Part shown: positions 1 to 11,399 of the stretch, one piece after another
Layout: each line of letters opens with the position of its first letter
How positions within the stretch are numbered: the first letter of the stretch is position 1
Assembly (NCBI GenBank): GCA_009760855.2
Contig: WPIO01000005.1
Coordinates: 8,592,001-8,656,000, forward strand
Source of the DNA: Cristatella mucedo
Lineage: Eukaryota > Bryozoa > Phylactolaemata > Cristatellidae
Length of the DNA stretch: 64,000 nt
Reading direction: 5' to 3'
Notes under the pieces: model-generated
Told to the model about the DNA's origin: nothing
Databases searched by the model: none
Seen by the model: only the letters and a program-made list of their open reading frames with translations
Program-made: the position numbers and the translations under genes

Positions 1-47
<47 letters not shown>

Positions 48-146
48 TCCTGTCTCTGTCTCCGTCTCTCTCTATCTCTCCCTGTTTCTATCTCATTCTC
101 TATATCTCTCTTCATCTCTCTGTCTCTCTGTCTCTCTGTCTCTCTG

Positions 147-201
<55 letters not shown>

Positions 202-395
202 GTCTCTCTCTGTCTCTCTGTCTATCTCTGTCTCTCTATCTCTCCCCGTCTCTCTCTGTCTCCATTTCTCTGTCTGTCTGTCTCTATTGCTCCGTCTGAT
301 TTGTCTATCCGTGTTTCTGTGCCTCTAAGTCAAGTGTCTCTTTGTCCCGGTGTTTCTGTGGCACTGTCTCTCTGTTTCTCTGTCTCTATCTCTGT
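1..395. repeat. CT-rich polypyrimidine tract
   Basis: Almost uninterrupted (TC)n and TCTG/TCTCTG variants, starting at the window edge. Overlapping Ser/Leu-rich open frames here exist in all three forward frames, which is what a (TC)n tract gives, so they are not genes. Confidence 0.95.
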
Positions 396-2590
396 AGTGA
401 TACTGACCTACAGTAGACTTCGTATGCCTGACGACAGAAAGTCAAGCCTTATCTTTTATAGGCTTTCTCCAGCTTTTAACTTCTGCATTTTCTTCTCAGG
501 AGTTTAATTTCTGCAGTAAACCATAGGCTTTCTGGACGAGGGTGCACATTTCACTTAATCAGTGGTGCAAACTCGTTAAGCAGGTCAGCAAGTGATTTAT
601 TGTGTACCATCATATCCCTGCTGGTCGCTGGCTTTGTCCTGGCTCACTGCTCTTGTGGGAAAGTAGCTCAGTCATAAGCCTTGCCGGGTAGCCCTGCGTT
701 AGAGGTCCTGTAAAACATCCTCTGAAGCCAGGCATTTTGGTCTCAGCCTATTTTGGGTTTCAGAAACAAGGCAGTCCTGTCTCTGTCTGACAGTGTCTCC
801 TACTGCTCCCTCAGATGGTCTCTCTTCGCTAGCAGTTTCCGGCATTTTGGTCTCAGCCTACATACTTTTTACTACTCACGTAAAGCATGGCTGAGGAGGC
901 CACAAGACTTAAAATCCGCTGCGTCTGGAAAACGCTAATAGGGTGCAGAGAACCTTTGGTTTACATGTCGGCTTCGAATCAGTCCGGTGCATCCGGAGAG
1001 AGGCATTACCATCGAAGGTGAAGTAACCTTAAAGTGGTACCGAAGCCTGCAGAATTCTGGCAAGGAGAAGAAACCGAGCTTATGCTAGTCCTGCTTTAAT
1101 TACCAAGACTTGCGAGACATGTACTCGTGATTACTGTGTCGCAGCATTTAAGGTTCAGCTATCAACTCAGCATAATTACATTAGTGGTTTTATTTATTTA
1201 ACCTGATAAATGAGAGATACCAGCTGCAGCAAGTCAGTAGCAATAATTACATGTATTTTTTATGAGATCTTCGTTGTGAGGCCTCACGCAGTGTGCCCAG
1301 AATATTGGTGACGTTGCTAAAAGAAGAAGAGCATTAGATAGGTCAAAAAGATGATTTTGACTAAAATTTGGAGTTGGAAAAATATTTATTTACAAAGTTT
1401 GTCGCAAATGATGACTCATGTCATTCGGCTCGATATTGTGGAAACAACTGGCATTGTGGTTTTAAGCTCATACTGTCGGGATAGATTTTATTTTCAAATT
1501 TATATGGCATTTACTCTTCATCAATTGTCTTTTCCCATCGAAGCACCGGCAAAATCATGCAAATTTGGGGTCTGCATTTTAATAGTTCTACATTGGCATC
1601 CACAGACTTACCAAAGCGGACCACATGGTCATGGCTATCATATGACAGAGCAGAGTGTGTGCCATGCAACTTCCAGTCTGCATATCTGGTTAGTTTCTTT
1701 GAGAATAAGAAACGGTGGCTTGCTAAATCGGCTATATTATGACTGGCAAGATAGAGGGTAGTACAAGTGGTTGCTGAATTATAATAACGAGTGCCCTTTG
1801 ATGTCCATTTATGGTTTGGCAGCACAAACCTCAGCCTCGTTATAGTCGGCTGGGCTATAGACATTAGGCTTAGCAGTCAAGTTGTGCATTGTATTTCCAG
1901 CGAGAACTTGTGCATCGGTGACTAGAAACATGCAAGCAGAAAACTAGCCTCTGTTGCTGTTGATTATATTTCTAACCGATGGCTATGAAATCTCTATGGC
2001 AAGCGATTGGGGGATTTATATCGCTGCCACTTTTAGCGACCGGCAGCATACCTGCACGAGTTGTCTCTGCCATTATAGGTCGCTTGCAGTGATTCAAGGC
2101 TATGCTATACATGTATTCGTCGTACGTCAGAAAGGGCTATAACCAAAAACTTTGCCTGTGGCCTAAAAAAATCATTGCAAAAGTAACTGAAGCCGTCTGT
2201 AACAGTTGGTCGTCACCGTCGACGTCTTTTTACTATCAGAGGATACCTACTGCGAATAGGATGGTCACTGAATTTCACCTAATCAAATAAATCTAGTTGC
2301 AGGTTGAAATCGCTTGTGAGTTTAAGCAGAAGTGATAACTTCTTATATCCTGAAGTTTAGCTGAAAATAAGGCATCGGCTTAAGAAATTAGCCAATGCTT
2401 TCACGATGACGTCTTCTCGGGTGCTCGTGACAGTGGCACATCCTTTCCAGCCGACAGGAGCTGCTACTTACAGACTACTCACTGCCTCCACTACCCTCGT
2501 AAACACCTACCTTTCACTCTTTCTTCTCTTTTTGGATTGAGATGACTACCTTATGGGCATCGAAAGTTGCTCAGACTTTCATCTACACAA
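396..2590. other. No recognised gene; unique-looking sequence
   Basis: I see no recognisable protein family or splice-supported exon. A 136-codon frame on + (1351-1761) and a 117-codon frame on - (1511-1864) overlap each other and resemble nothing I know; at most one could be real. A 20-bp direct repeat sits at 731-750 and 841-860. Confidence 0.5.
731..860. repeat. 20-bp direct repeat pair, 110 bp apart
   Basis: GGCATTTTGGTCTCAGCCTA occurs at 731-750 and again at 841-860. The intervening 90 bp is not obviously mobile. It could be a local duplication or a large target-site-like duplication. Confidence 0.8.
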
Positions 2591-2592
2591 GA

Positions 2593-2637
2593 ACACACAC
2601 ACACACAAACACACACGCACAGACACACACACTACAC
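2593..2637. repeat. (CA)n microsatellite
   Basis: ACAC repeats with interruptions, running directly into a TA tract. Confidence 0.9.
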
Positions 2638-2640
<3 letters not shown>

Positions 2641-2695
<55 letters not shown>

Positions 2696-2706
2696 ATATC
2701 TATATA

Positions 2707-2753
<47 letters not shown>

Positions 2754-2754
2754 C
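2641..2754. repeat. (TA)n microsatellite
   Basis: About 110 bp of TATA with three single-base interruptions. The Ile/Tyr-repeat open frames across it are artefacts. Confidence 0.95.
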
Positions 2755-2759
2755 CATCC

Positions 2760-4478
2760 GTGTGTGTAAGTATAAATCGCCTGAATAACAGTAACCAGTC
2801 ATTTTAGCATTGTAGCCTTACAGACGGAATTACATAACAATATAGTACACGATCAAGAAAAATCTTGGATTTAATTTTTATGCAGACAGCACCAGTGTGG
2901 TTTGATACATCTTTCAGTTCCAGTAGGTCTTACTGGCTTCATACCTTAAAGCATTTTGAGATCAGTTTGAGACTAGTGCTCTGATCGCAGCACAATTTCT
3001 TTTTTAAATAAAAAGAAAATAAACTTACTAGTAATGAAACAATCTATTGTAAATCTAACTTGCTAAGTGGGTCCCACCTGCAAGACCGTGTGAGCACCAA
3101 CTATGGGATTTCTGTTTAAAACAACTTTAAGCATACCACAAAATCACTGTCATGGTCAAGACTGCCTACTTTACGATCCACCTGATTGCAAAATATTATA
3201 TTAGTTTGGAAGTCCCTAAGCTCATCTCTATATTTATTAACCATCTCTTGACATCTTGAACTCAGTACTTTTCGATGTTCCAGCCTGTACAATAAGTAGC
3301 TTACAGTTAGAAAAAAATCTGTGCATGTGAGCTGGTCAGTGGTGGCTGCTGAGAAACACCACTTTCCATAATTCCATGCAGAAGCGAACTGGCTCCTGAT
3401 CAAAGAGCTTCTGGATTTCAAAATTCTCTTACTAATTGGTTACTCACCTTACTCCCTGGCTCTACCAAAATATCCAAAATACTTCATAAAGAAGTTTTGA
3501 TCGTACAACGAGCTATCGTGACACAGGTTCCCTATACTGTGTCGATAAATTTTAAGCTATTTTAAGACCGTGTGTTCAGCTGATTTGCTCCAAAAGTATG
3601 AAATTCACTTAGTAGAGACCGCGAAACATCATTCATTTTTTTTTAAATTCATAAAATAACCTAGAAACCATGCTGGGGTTCACAGCATTACACGAGTTCG
3701 CTTGACTTACCATTTTGTGCTCATGAATGCTTAAACTGTGAATTACATCTTAAAAATCTAGAAAGGCTTACTTTTCAGCATATGCAAAGTGCGAAAAGTA
3801 GATCTAGCCCAAATGCTGTGACCCAAATATCTTATTATTATTATTATTATTATTGATATCTCTTAATGACATGCATCTCACACTGAGAGGCTTGAAAGTT
3901 ACCTCGTAATATAGAAACAACAATGACAAAAACCAAAGAGAGGCAAATACTTATCTAGGATAAATAAAGGAGTTGGGTCATAAAAACAATAGGGAATGCT
4001 GCCGTCAATTGAAAGTTATATATAGTGAGACTCGGCTATTTCTTTGCAGTGTGAATGAAATGAAAGGCTTCAACTAGCTGTTGTTCGCACCGAGTGCTAA
4101 CATGCCTTTTGAAGAGGCTGCACTTACAATAACCATTAGTTTTTATGAGAGCTACTATTCTCTATATAGGTAGCCTGTATCACGAATAGATGAAGGTAAA
4201 GCTGAATTTCAGCTTGATGCATGTTTGCAAATATTTGGAGAAGTTAATTCGCTTAGCTGCTAGCCGGTCAAGGTTTGACTCGGATGAGCTACCCAGTCAC
4301 ATTACGAGTCGAATGGCGAAAATCCCACTCCTTAATAGCAGACTGCTTGCTTTTCTTATTTAGTGAACTCTGTCGTATTTATTTTGCGGCCGATCATTTT
4401 TTTTATCCAAATTAGGATTAGTTAGTTCATTTAACGTTCCAAATAATGATACTGCACAATGAAGCATCACCTGCTCAA
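2760..4478. other. No gene seen; contains a (TTA)n tract
   Basis: AT-rich sequence with no recognisable coding exon or repeat family apart from (TTA)n at 3832-3854. A 101-codon frame on - (3116-3421) has no family resemblance and no splice support. Confidence 0.5.
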
Positions 4479-4480
4479 AA

Positions 4481-4616
4481 GTGGTTTGGCCATGTGGTTA
4501 AGGGGCTTGCACTGATAAAGGTCTGACCGAGGTCGTGGGCTAGAGCACCGAGGCACATGTGAAGCGCCTGAATAGAGATTCAGTTCGCTAAGGGCACTAT
4601 ACAAATTAATTATATT
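4481..4616 (+). mobile_element. tRNA-derived SINE with LINE-like 3' tail
   Basis: A pol III-like head (A-box-like TGGTTAAGGGGC near 4495, B-box-like GGTCGTGGGCTAGAGC near 4531) is followed by a tail with AAGCGCCTGAATAGAGATT and GGGCACTATACAAAT. The tail resembles the 3' stem-loop of LINE family A in this window. Other copies occur at 11257, 15541, 21448, 49931 and 50819, all on -. Confidence 0.75.
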
Positions 4617-5017
4617 TTATATATAAGAAATTTGATCTCGGCCTTACTCCTACAAGTACAAGCATAATACAGACCACAAAATGAACGCTGCATTACCGTT
4701 TTTTAAACTCACCCTGCTAGCAACAATAGTAGTCAACTACCACTGCCTCTTACTGTTAATTGACCCAACTTATGTCGAAGATGCTTTTAACCGAATATAA
4801 ATGCCATTGATATCTTTGGCTGCTCTTTCACCTAGTTAAATTCTTCACACTGTGTGAGCGATTCATAGGTCATACTGAACCATCCACAAATGCTAAATCA
4901 GCCAGATTAGGACCAATGTTTAAATTATTCATAAATTATCTATAAATTATAGTGTCTCGGGACGGATTATTTGATGATCTATGGACAATACCCCAGACTA
5001 GCCAAAATAGTTTAATA

Positions 5018-5090
5018 GGCATTCGTCGAACTCCTGGAGTTGGTGCCTTGGTATGGGAGCAGATGCTTGCTGTAGACCACTGAGCCATGT
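5018..5090 (-). repeat. tRNA-like SINE head fragment
   Basis: Read on the - strand, TGGCTCAGTGGTCTA matches a pol III A box, and AGTTCGACGAA about 45 bp on resembles a B box. It is too diverged to fold as a tRNA. Probably an old SINE head. Confidence 0.35.
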
Positions 5091-5340
5091 AAAAGTTGCA
5101 GCCGTCTAGTCTCTCTTCAACGTCTGCAATATTCCGATACTGTCAAATAGACTTATCTATGATGTGAGATTTGACGTATTATCTTGAGATATGAGCCTCT
5201 TTGTTATTGTTGTTCTCAGCATTTCTGTTGGCATAACTGCATGAAGATAATCCAATTGAGCAGCCTCACTTATACAGGGACGGAAGAGCCTTAACGGCTA
5301 GCACCACTGCTTGCAGTGAGTAACAAATGGTTGAACACAG

Positions 5341-5400
5341 CTGAGCTGGAACTCATGATCTGGGTCGTAAAGAGCAAGCATCTTATTCCCCGGCTAAGCC
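5341..5400 (-). repeat. tRNA-like SINE head, second type
   Basis: On - the order TTAGCCGGGGAATAAG, GCTTGCTCTTTACGACC, ATCATGAGTTCC is shared in outline with the - strand sequence at 36321-36380 (AAGCGCTTCGCGACATAGG, TCGTGAG). This suggests a second tRNA-headed repeat family. Low conservation. Confidence 0.35.
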
Positions 5401-6609
5401 CTGAAACGATTGGTATCTCGTGGTTATGCACCTAAACCAAGGTAATTTAAATCGCCGTTTTACAAAATCTACCGGCACAACGTGCATTGGCACTGCATGT
5501 GAACTTCGTTTGCTGGGATTCCTAGGCTCAGGGTTTCACCAGTATTCGCCATATCTCGACTGAGACCAGCACGGTTAAAACCCATGTCTTTTGACCTAGA
5601 TTATTCCTGATGTCGAAGCCACGCAACCTGCTTGTAACAGCACACCATGTTCCAGGAAAAAACGTTACATGCTCGAACAGCAGCTAAATCTGTCGGGCAC
5701 GAGAATGGCTTTTTCGACTTGCCATGCGCATGGGGCAGCTTGGACTGCTTGCTTGAGATTGTGTGCAATGAAGTTAGACTTAGCTGGCTAGTTCTGGATT
5801 ACTCTCAACAGTTAAGCTATGATGGTGGGACTTCAGTCTGGCATGTATCCAAGCTCTTTGGATACTTTCTAGCTGCTGCTCTGCGTTTGCCAGTAGGCCA
5901 GGGCTGAGACAGCAGTGCTGTGCTTGCTGCTCATCCACCTTTGGCATTAAGGCTTTTCGGAAAGCAGTTTCGCTTTTTTTGCGGTACTGCTATGCTGTGA
6001 CTCAGACCAGCCAGCTCCAGCCCCTGCATCGTAGATTAAGCCTGCCAGAGAGCTAAACGCAGCTGCTTGAGTCTACCAGTCAGGGGCTATTTTATTGTCA
6101 AGCATAAAGCATAATCAAGGGCATGATCAGTTTGACCTATCATGCCGAACTGACTGGGTTGGCTGCAATAGAGCTGCACATCTTGGCCTGTCCAGCAGCA
6201 AGACCCAATTGGTCTTTGGCAGTATGTTGACCCACCTTTCCTGTATCCAGAAAATGAATTTCACCCCACGGCTCTTATGCAATGATGGACTACAGTTAGA
6301 ATAAGAGGTCAGAGAAGAGCTAAGGTTACTCTTAGGCCGTTAGGCCAAGCAGAGATTCAAAAGAGGTAACAATTGTGTGCTTAGGATTTATAATGCTAAG
6401 TCGCCCTGAGCTGCTCAGGAAGCAGCTCAGGCCACGGCCTAGGTAAGTAGCCCCAAAGAAAGCTAAACAAGTTATGCCATTGGCCCTCCAAAGCCATTCA
6501 CTGGCTGTCACAGCCCCTCAGTGGCCCACCCTCAAGTGGCCATTCACTGACTTGGCGTTTGCATGTAATACTTTAGCCGGCAGTCTCTTGCTGCAGATTC
6601 CGGCTGGTC
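5400..6609. other. Unassigned sequence upstream of candidate exon
   Basis: Short forward frames at 5647-5907 and 6095-6304 show no recognisable domain. The stretch is less AT-rich than its surroundings. It could be the degenerate 5' part of the LINE that follows at 7195, or 5' sequence of the exon at 6610; I cannot decide. Confidence 0.4.
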
Positions 6610-6847
6610 ATGGATCACTTCGGGTCTAGCCTAGCTTGGTTTATCCTGTACCTGGCGTTGTTCCGGTGGTGCAAGTGTGCTAGCACGGGTTTAAATCAGA
6701 ACTGGACAGCAGAGACAGACGAAGCTAAGGGCATTGCACTCAGTGGCAATCAACCATACCTACTTTTAAATCTGACCTCTGGTTGTGCTAAGGATTACTA
6801 CGACGGCAGCCTAGATAACTCCTGGGCATCATGGTCCTTGCACTCAG
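6610..6847 (+). CDS. Candidate first exon with signal peptide (NRF-like N-terminus?)
   Basis: ATG at 6610 opens a 79-residue frame that reaches a CAG|GTAGGT donor at 6847/6848 in phase 1. Residues 1-25 look like a secretion signal (hydrophobic FILYLALF core). Then come two N-glycosylation sequons (NWT, NLT) and a segment with Cys (SGCAKDYYD) about 13 residues before SWASWSLHS. In the NRF N-terminal domain a Cys-x2-D segment is followed by WAL-x-M-x-DASGK, and the phase-1 intron here falls where that motif would continue. This is a loose resemblance. The exon could belong to the acyltransferase-like gene starting at 27902, but I found no exons linking the two. Alternatives are another secreted protein, or chance in the 5' part of a LINE. 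Confidence 0.35.
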
Positions 6848-7194
6848 GTAGGTAAGGGCATGAGATGTCCAGTGCCAAAGCTGGTACTGGGAAAGGACTT
6901 CTAGCAGCTGCCAATGCTTGTTACTTGTCGGTACTCCTAAACCTCTCTAACTGCATTTAGATCCTCACAATTTGCCCATGTCGAGCTAAATAATGATACA
7001 TGTACTTTACCAAGACCTTCAACCCCCTCCTGCATTGATTTGACAGGGCGGCAATGCAATAAGACTTTGGATTTACTCTGAGTCTCATCAGACTGTCCAT
7101 GTCCCCAGTAGCATGCTGTTCCTCGGTTCCAAGCTGCACCTCAATGTCTGCATAAAAGCAGGTCACTAGTGATCTAGTCCTAAAGTTCGTATCG

Positions 7195-8964
7195 CTTTCA
7201 AAGAAGACAACAAGTCCTCTGGACCCTATTCCCACTGTCTTGCTCCTACGTTGCATTGATCTACTGCTGCCATGCATAACTAACATCATTAATATGTCAT
7301 TAGCCTCAGGTCATGTCCCAGCACCTTTAAAAAAAGCTGTAGTCAGGCCTCTTCTTAAGAAAGCAACACTAGACCAAGAGAACTTAAACAACTACCGCCC
7401 AGTCTCCCTTCTACCATTCCTATCATAGACGCTGGAACAGGTCGTGGCAGACCAGCTGAACTCATATATCGAAACCTCACACCTTGCTAGTAAGTTCCAG
7501 TCTGGCTTTAGAGCTAATCACTCCACAGAGTCAGCATTGCTTAGGGTATACAACGACCTATTTAGGAATGCAGACATGGGTAGAGTGTCTCTACTTGTTT
7601 TGCTCGATCTTTCGGCAGCGTTTGACACCATCGATCACAAAGTGCTTCCAGAGCGCCTCTCATCTCGCATGGGAATCACTGGCACTGCTCTCCAATGGTT
7701 CAGGTCATATCTCAGCGGGTGACTCCAGAGTATTGACATGAATGGACAAAGATCATCTGAAGTACCTCTGAAAAATTGAGTACCTCAGGGCTCCGTGCTA
7801 GTACCGGTTCTTTTTACGGTTTATACTCTGCCTCTTGCTGATGTGATTGCCAAGCACAATCTAGGCTTTCACTGCTATGCAGATGACACTCAGGTGTATC
7901 TTTGCTTTGATCCCTCCCAGCCTTCGAGCACCTCAAATTCTCTAAACTCACTTGCTGCATGCATTTATGACATCCGCACATGGATGGCAGCAAATTTTCT
8001 AAAACTAAACAATGACATAACTAACTTACTAGTTATGGGCAAACCCAATGTGATTCAGAGATTGGAAAGGCGGTCTCTCAAAATTGGCTCTGCCAGCATA
8101 TGTCCTGTCGAATCAGCTCGAAATCTAGGTGTCATATTCCAAAGCGACCTCTCGTTAGACGACCATATCAACTCGACAGTCAAATCTGCCTATTTTCATC
8201 TTCATAACATTGCTAAAATTCGGGCTTGTTTAGATAAGGATACCACGTCTAAGTTGGTCCATGCATTCGTGACATCTCGTCTCGACTTCTGCAACTCACT
8301 GCTTACTGGCATACCAGCATGAGCGATCAGGCGATTGCAGCTGGTGCAAAACTCTGCAGCTAGGCTTGTCTGTCGTGAGCCTAGCAGTTGCCACATTACT
8401 CTACTTCTCGCCGACCTGCACTGGCTACCAGTCAAGCAACGATTGACTTCAAGGTTTAGTCGCTCACTTTTAGGTCCCTTCATTCTATGGCTCCAGCCTA
8501 TCTCTCCGACATACTCCCCCATCAGGCCAAGCATCGTACTGCCCGCTTTTCGGAATCAAACAGTCTTGAAATACCTAGTACAAACCTTAAATCCTTCGGA
8601 AACCGTGCATTTAGTTCGTATGCTCCCAAAGCCAGGAACTCCCTCCCGACCTGCGTCAGAACATCCCCTGACCTGACCACATTTAAAAGGAACCTAAAAA
8701 CACCTGTTTAGGACAGTATTTAGTGGGTCCCTGTGATTCGTCCTTCACGTGCTTATGAGTGCTGATACTGTGCATGCTGCCACTAACCACATTTGCATGC
8801 TGACACTGTGCATGTCACCCCTAACCATAGTATTCATTTCGTTTGTTTTTCAAGCATGTTTTTACTTACCATTCAATTGCATTTCCCTTTGCAGCAAATG
8901 TAAAGCGCCTAGAAAGAGATTAAGTTCTCTGAGGGCGCTTTATCAAGTACATTATTATTATTAT
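7195..8964 (+). mobile_element. L2-like LINE family A, decayed copy
   Basis: The frame starts in the pre-RT region (SPLDPIPTVLLLRCIDLLLP) and runs through [30 protein letters not shown] (the RT catalytic YADD), and the C-terminal QNSAARLV and DLHWLPVK motifs typical of the L2/CR1 group. Stops interrupt it near 7426, 7720, 7777 and 8320, and there is a frameshift near 8445. The 3' end has the AAGCGCC/GGGCGCTT stem-loop and an (ATT)n tail at about 8951-8964. No endonuclease domain is recognisable, so it is a 5'-truncated or badly decayed relic. Confidence 0.9.
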
Positions 8965-8965
8965 G

Positions 8966-11180
8966 TCTCTATCACAGCCCAGCTGTTAACCAGCCCAATT
9001 AGTGTACCAATTCCAAGAGTAGTGTCCTTAAGCCTGCTTGCACTGCTTCTTGTTTTTCTAACTGTCAAATTGGACTGTTGCCAATCCATCTACCTATCCA
9101 GCTCCCTCTCACTAATCATAGCCAAGTGGTCTCTGGAGGTGTGCAGCCACTCTTATGAATTTAAATTAAACTTTAAGGCTTCGGAACAAGAGACTTCGAG
9201 ACTATGGAAACTGGGCATTGTTGGGGACACAGTATTAGACTCTAGAAAGCCAAGCTGCGGGGTAATGTTTTGTCTAGCTACATAATAGCTGTAAAAAAGG
9301 CTCGTGATGACCAATCACCTGACTTGATTTAATCCTGCTCAGAAGTCACTTGTCCTTGGTGGAGTTTAAATTTGTATCTACTTAGGACGTGGAGAGATGC
9401 TGCTGCCACTGTAAGAGTTGGCTTTTTCGGCACCTGTCCACTCAATGGAGCATAAATTATGGAGATGAGCCATAAGATCAACACTGTGTTGTACTCATGT
9501 GGAATTTTAATTAATTATTAAATAGATTTCTATGCCAGAAATTTTGCATCACTGTCCAAAACTTAGGAGCATCTATAAGCAAATGTGATTATGATTGTGT
9601 CTGGTAGGCCAGAGATGACAATATTAATAAATAAATACCTGCATGCAAACGTTAGTAAAACATATTTTATATTACATTTACAAACGTAAAATACTAGCAA
9701 CTGTATCTAGAACCTGGAAGACCTTTATCACAAAAACTGGCAATCATTTCCTGTCAATAGGCATGCAGTGAGATTATCAAGGTGCTGCAGGAGAAACACG
9801 AATGGAAATAGCAGTGGCAGCCTCTGCTCTTTGCTGATTCAGCATACCATTGCTGAGATTTACTATGCCTACTATCGTTTTCACAGTGGCATGTTTATGC
9901 TGACATATTAGTTCTGAAATGTCTGAAAAGGTGGTCAGAGCTGAACAATGAGCATGGTGGGATCCAGTGCATCAATGATCTAGAAACAATCTAGCAGCGG
10001 TTCTTCTATTTTTACCACGAGAGGGGTTCAGGGTGTAATCGGGCCTCACTTCGAGAGTTCTGGTTTAGAGCATTGCAGTCTAGCGCAGTGTTAACACTGA
10101 GATGCAGAGTGCCCTGTGCAGCCACATGCGCTGAGTGCAGGGTGAATGGGTGATTAGGATGACAGGCTGACACCGTTGGTGTAGTTCAATCTTTAAGATG
10201 CACGTAATCAATTCTGGAAATGTTAAATACCCGAAGGCATCAAGATAAATCTTGCATTTATGGAAGGAGTGTGTGGAGAAAGCCAGGGGATTAGTATTTT
10301 AGCAGTACAAGTACCACTGCTTGGCCTGAATAGCCATGTTATTTGTATAGTTTATTGAGAGTGTTGGTCATAGACCCCTTTTGGCCTCCTGATGCTTGTG
10401 ATGCCAATGCTAAGAATAAAGATGGCAACATTGGCAGGTGAAGCTGTCGGGGCACGAAGACCAATCCAATGGCAATCCAAAACTGAACTCTACCATGCTA
10501 TAAGGTTGTTTGGAACCGTTGCAACAACTAGGTCTTCCAATTCTCACAAAAACTTCTAGATTTCCGCCTCAGCTATCTACTATTCTGAAATGGTTGCAAT
10601 AAATGCAGCAACTTCAATCATCAAGAAGCAAAATAATGGCTACACAAATACTAAATGTGATCATTGGGATGGAGCAAGTATTTTAAAATTCTAGCAACAA
10701 AGGCAATATTCAACAAAGAAATAGCATTAACTATGAAACAGCAGAATGCCTCATTTGATTCTCTGTCCTTATTTCTTAGGCACCAATATTTTGAAGGAGA
10801 TTAATTAAGCAGTTTTGTGTTTGCATGCATAAACAGCAAGATAATCATTATACTGTTGAGATGTTTGAGCTCTCATGTATCCTGGGTGAACACTTCGTAT
10901 GGTGCTTACAAATAATCTTATGCTAGAGTATTTTGTGATTCTAAGACTTGGTAATACCAGAAGTAGTAGGACTAATGATTGAAGCAAAATATTTGCTTAT
11001 CAAGTAAATTGTGGTGTGCTTGAGAAGTTCAGAGTAATTTATAGCTTTAGAGTTATTTTGACCAATAGCACTGCTTTGCAAATGAACCTGCTTGCCGATC
11101 GTCTAGCAGAGGTTCTACTTGCATCTACCAGGGCATCACAGCAACACAGCCACGAATCCCCACGATATATGCCAGGAATT
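8966..11180. other. No recognised gene
   Basis: AT-rich spacer without a recognisable family. The 178-codon forward frame at 8749-9285 begins in the LINE 3' UTR and stays open past it by chance, so I do not call it. Confidence 0.5.
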
Positions 11181-11181
11181 T

Positions 11182-11246
11182 CACACACAGACACACACAC
11201 ACACACACACATGCGCACACGCACACACACACACACACACACACAT
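11182..11246. repeat. (CA)n microsatellite
   Basis: CACACA tract interrupted by ATGCGC, ending in ATATGTATAT immediately before the tail of a - strand SINE. Confidence 0.95.
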
Positions 11247-11256
11247 ATGTATATAC

Positions 11257-11392
11257 AATTCCTTTGTATACCACCCTAAGAAAACTTAGTCTCTAATCAG
11301 GTGCTTCACATGTGCCATGGGGCTCTAGCCCATGACCTTGGCTAAGCCTTGGTCGGGTGAGCACCTTAACCACTCGGCCAATCTGTTGGGCA
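11257..11392 (-). mobile_element. tRNA-derived SINE with LINE-like 3' tail
   Basis: Read on -: a head with GTGGTTAAGGTGCTCACCC and GGTCATGGGCTAGAGCCCC, then TGAAGCACCTGATTAGAGAC and a GTATACAAAGG tail. Same order as the + copy at 4481. Its tail abuts the CA/TA microsatellite, as expected if the microsatellite derives from the element's tail. Confidence 0.8.
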
Positions 11393-11399
11393 TATGTAG

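Noticed and set aside
38-507. Ser/Leu-rich open frames in three phases
   Set aside because: Direct products of the (TC)n tract; no ATG context, domain or splice support.
661-720. tRNA gene suggested by GTAGCTCAGTC
   Set aside because: No B box or acceptor stem at the right distance.
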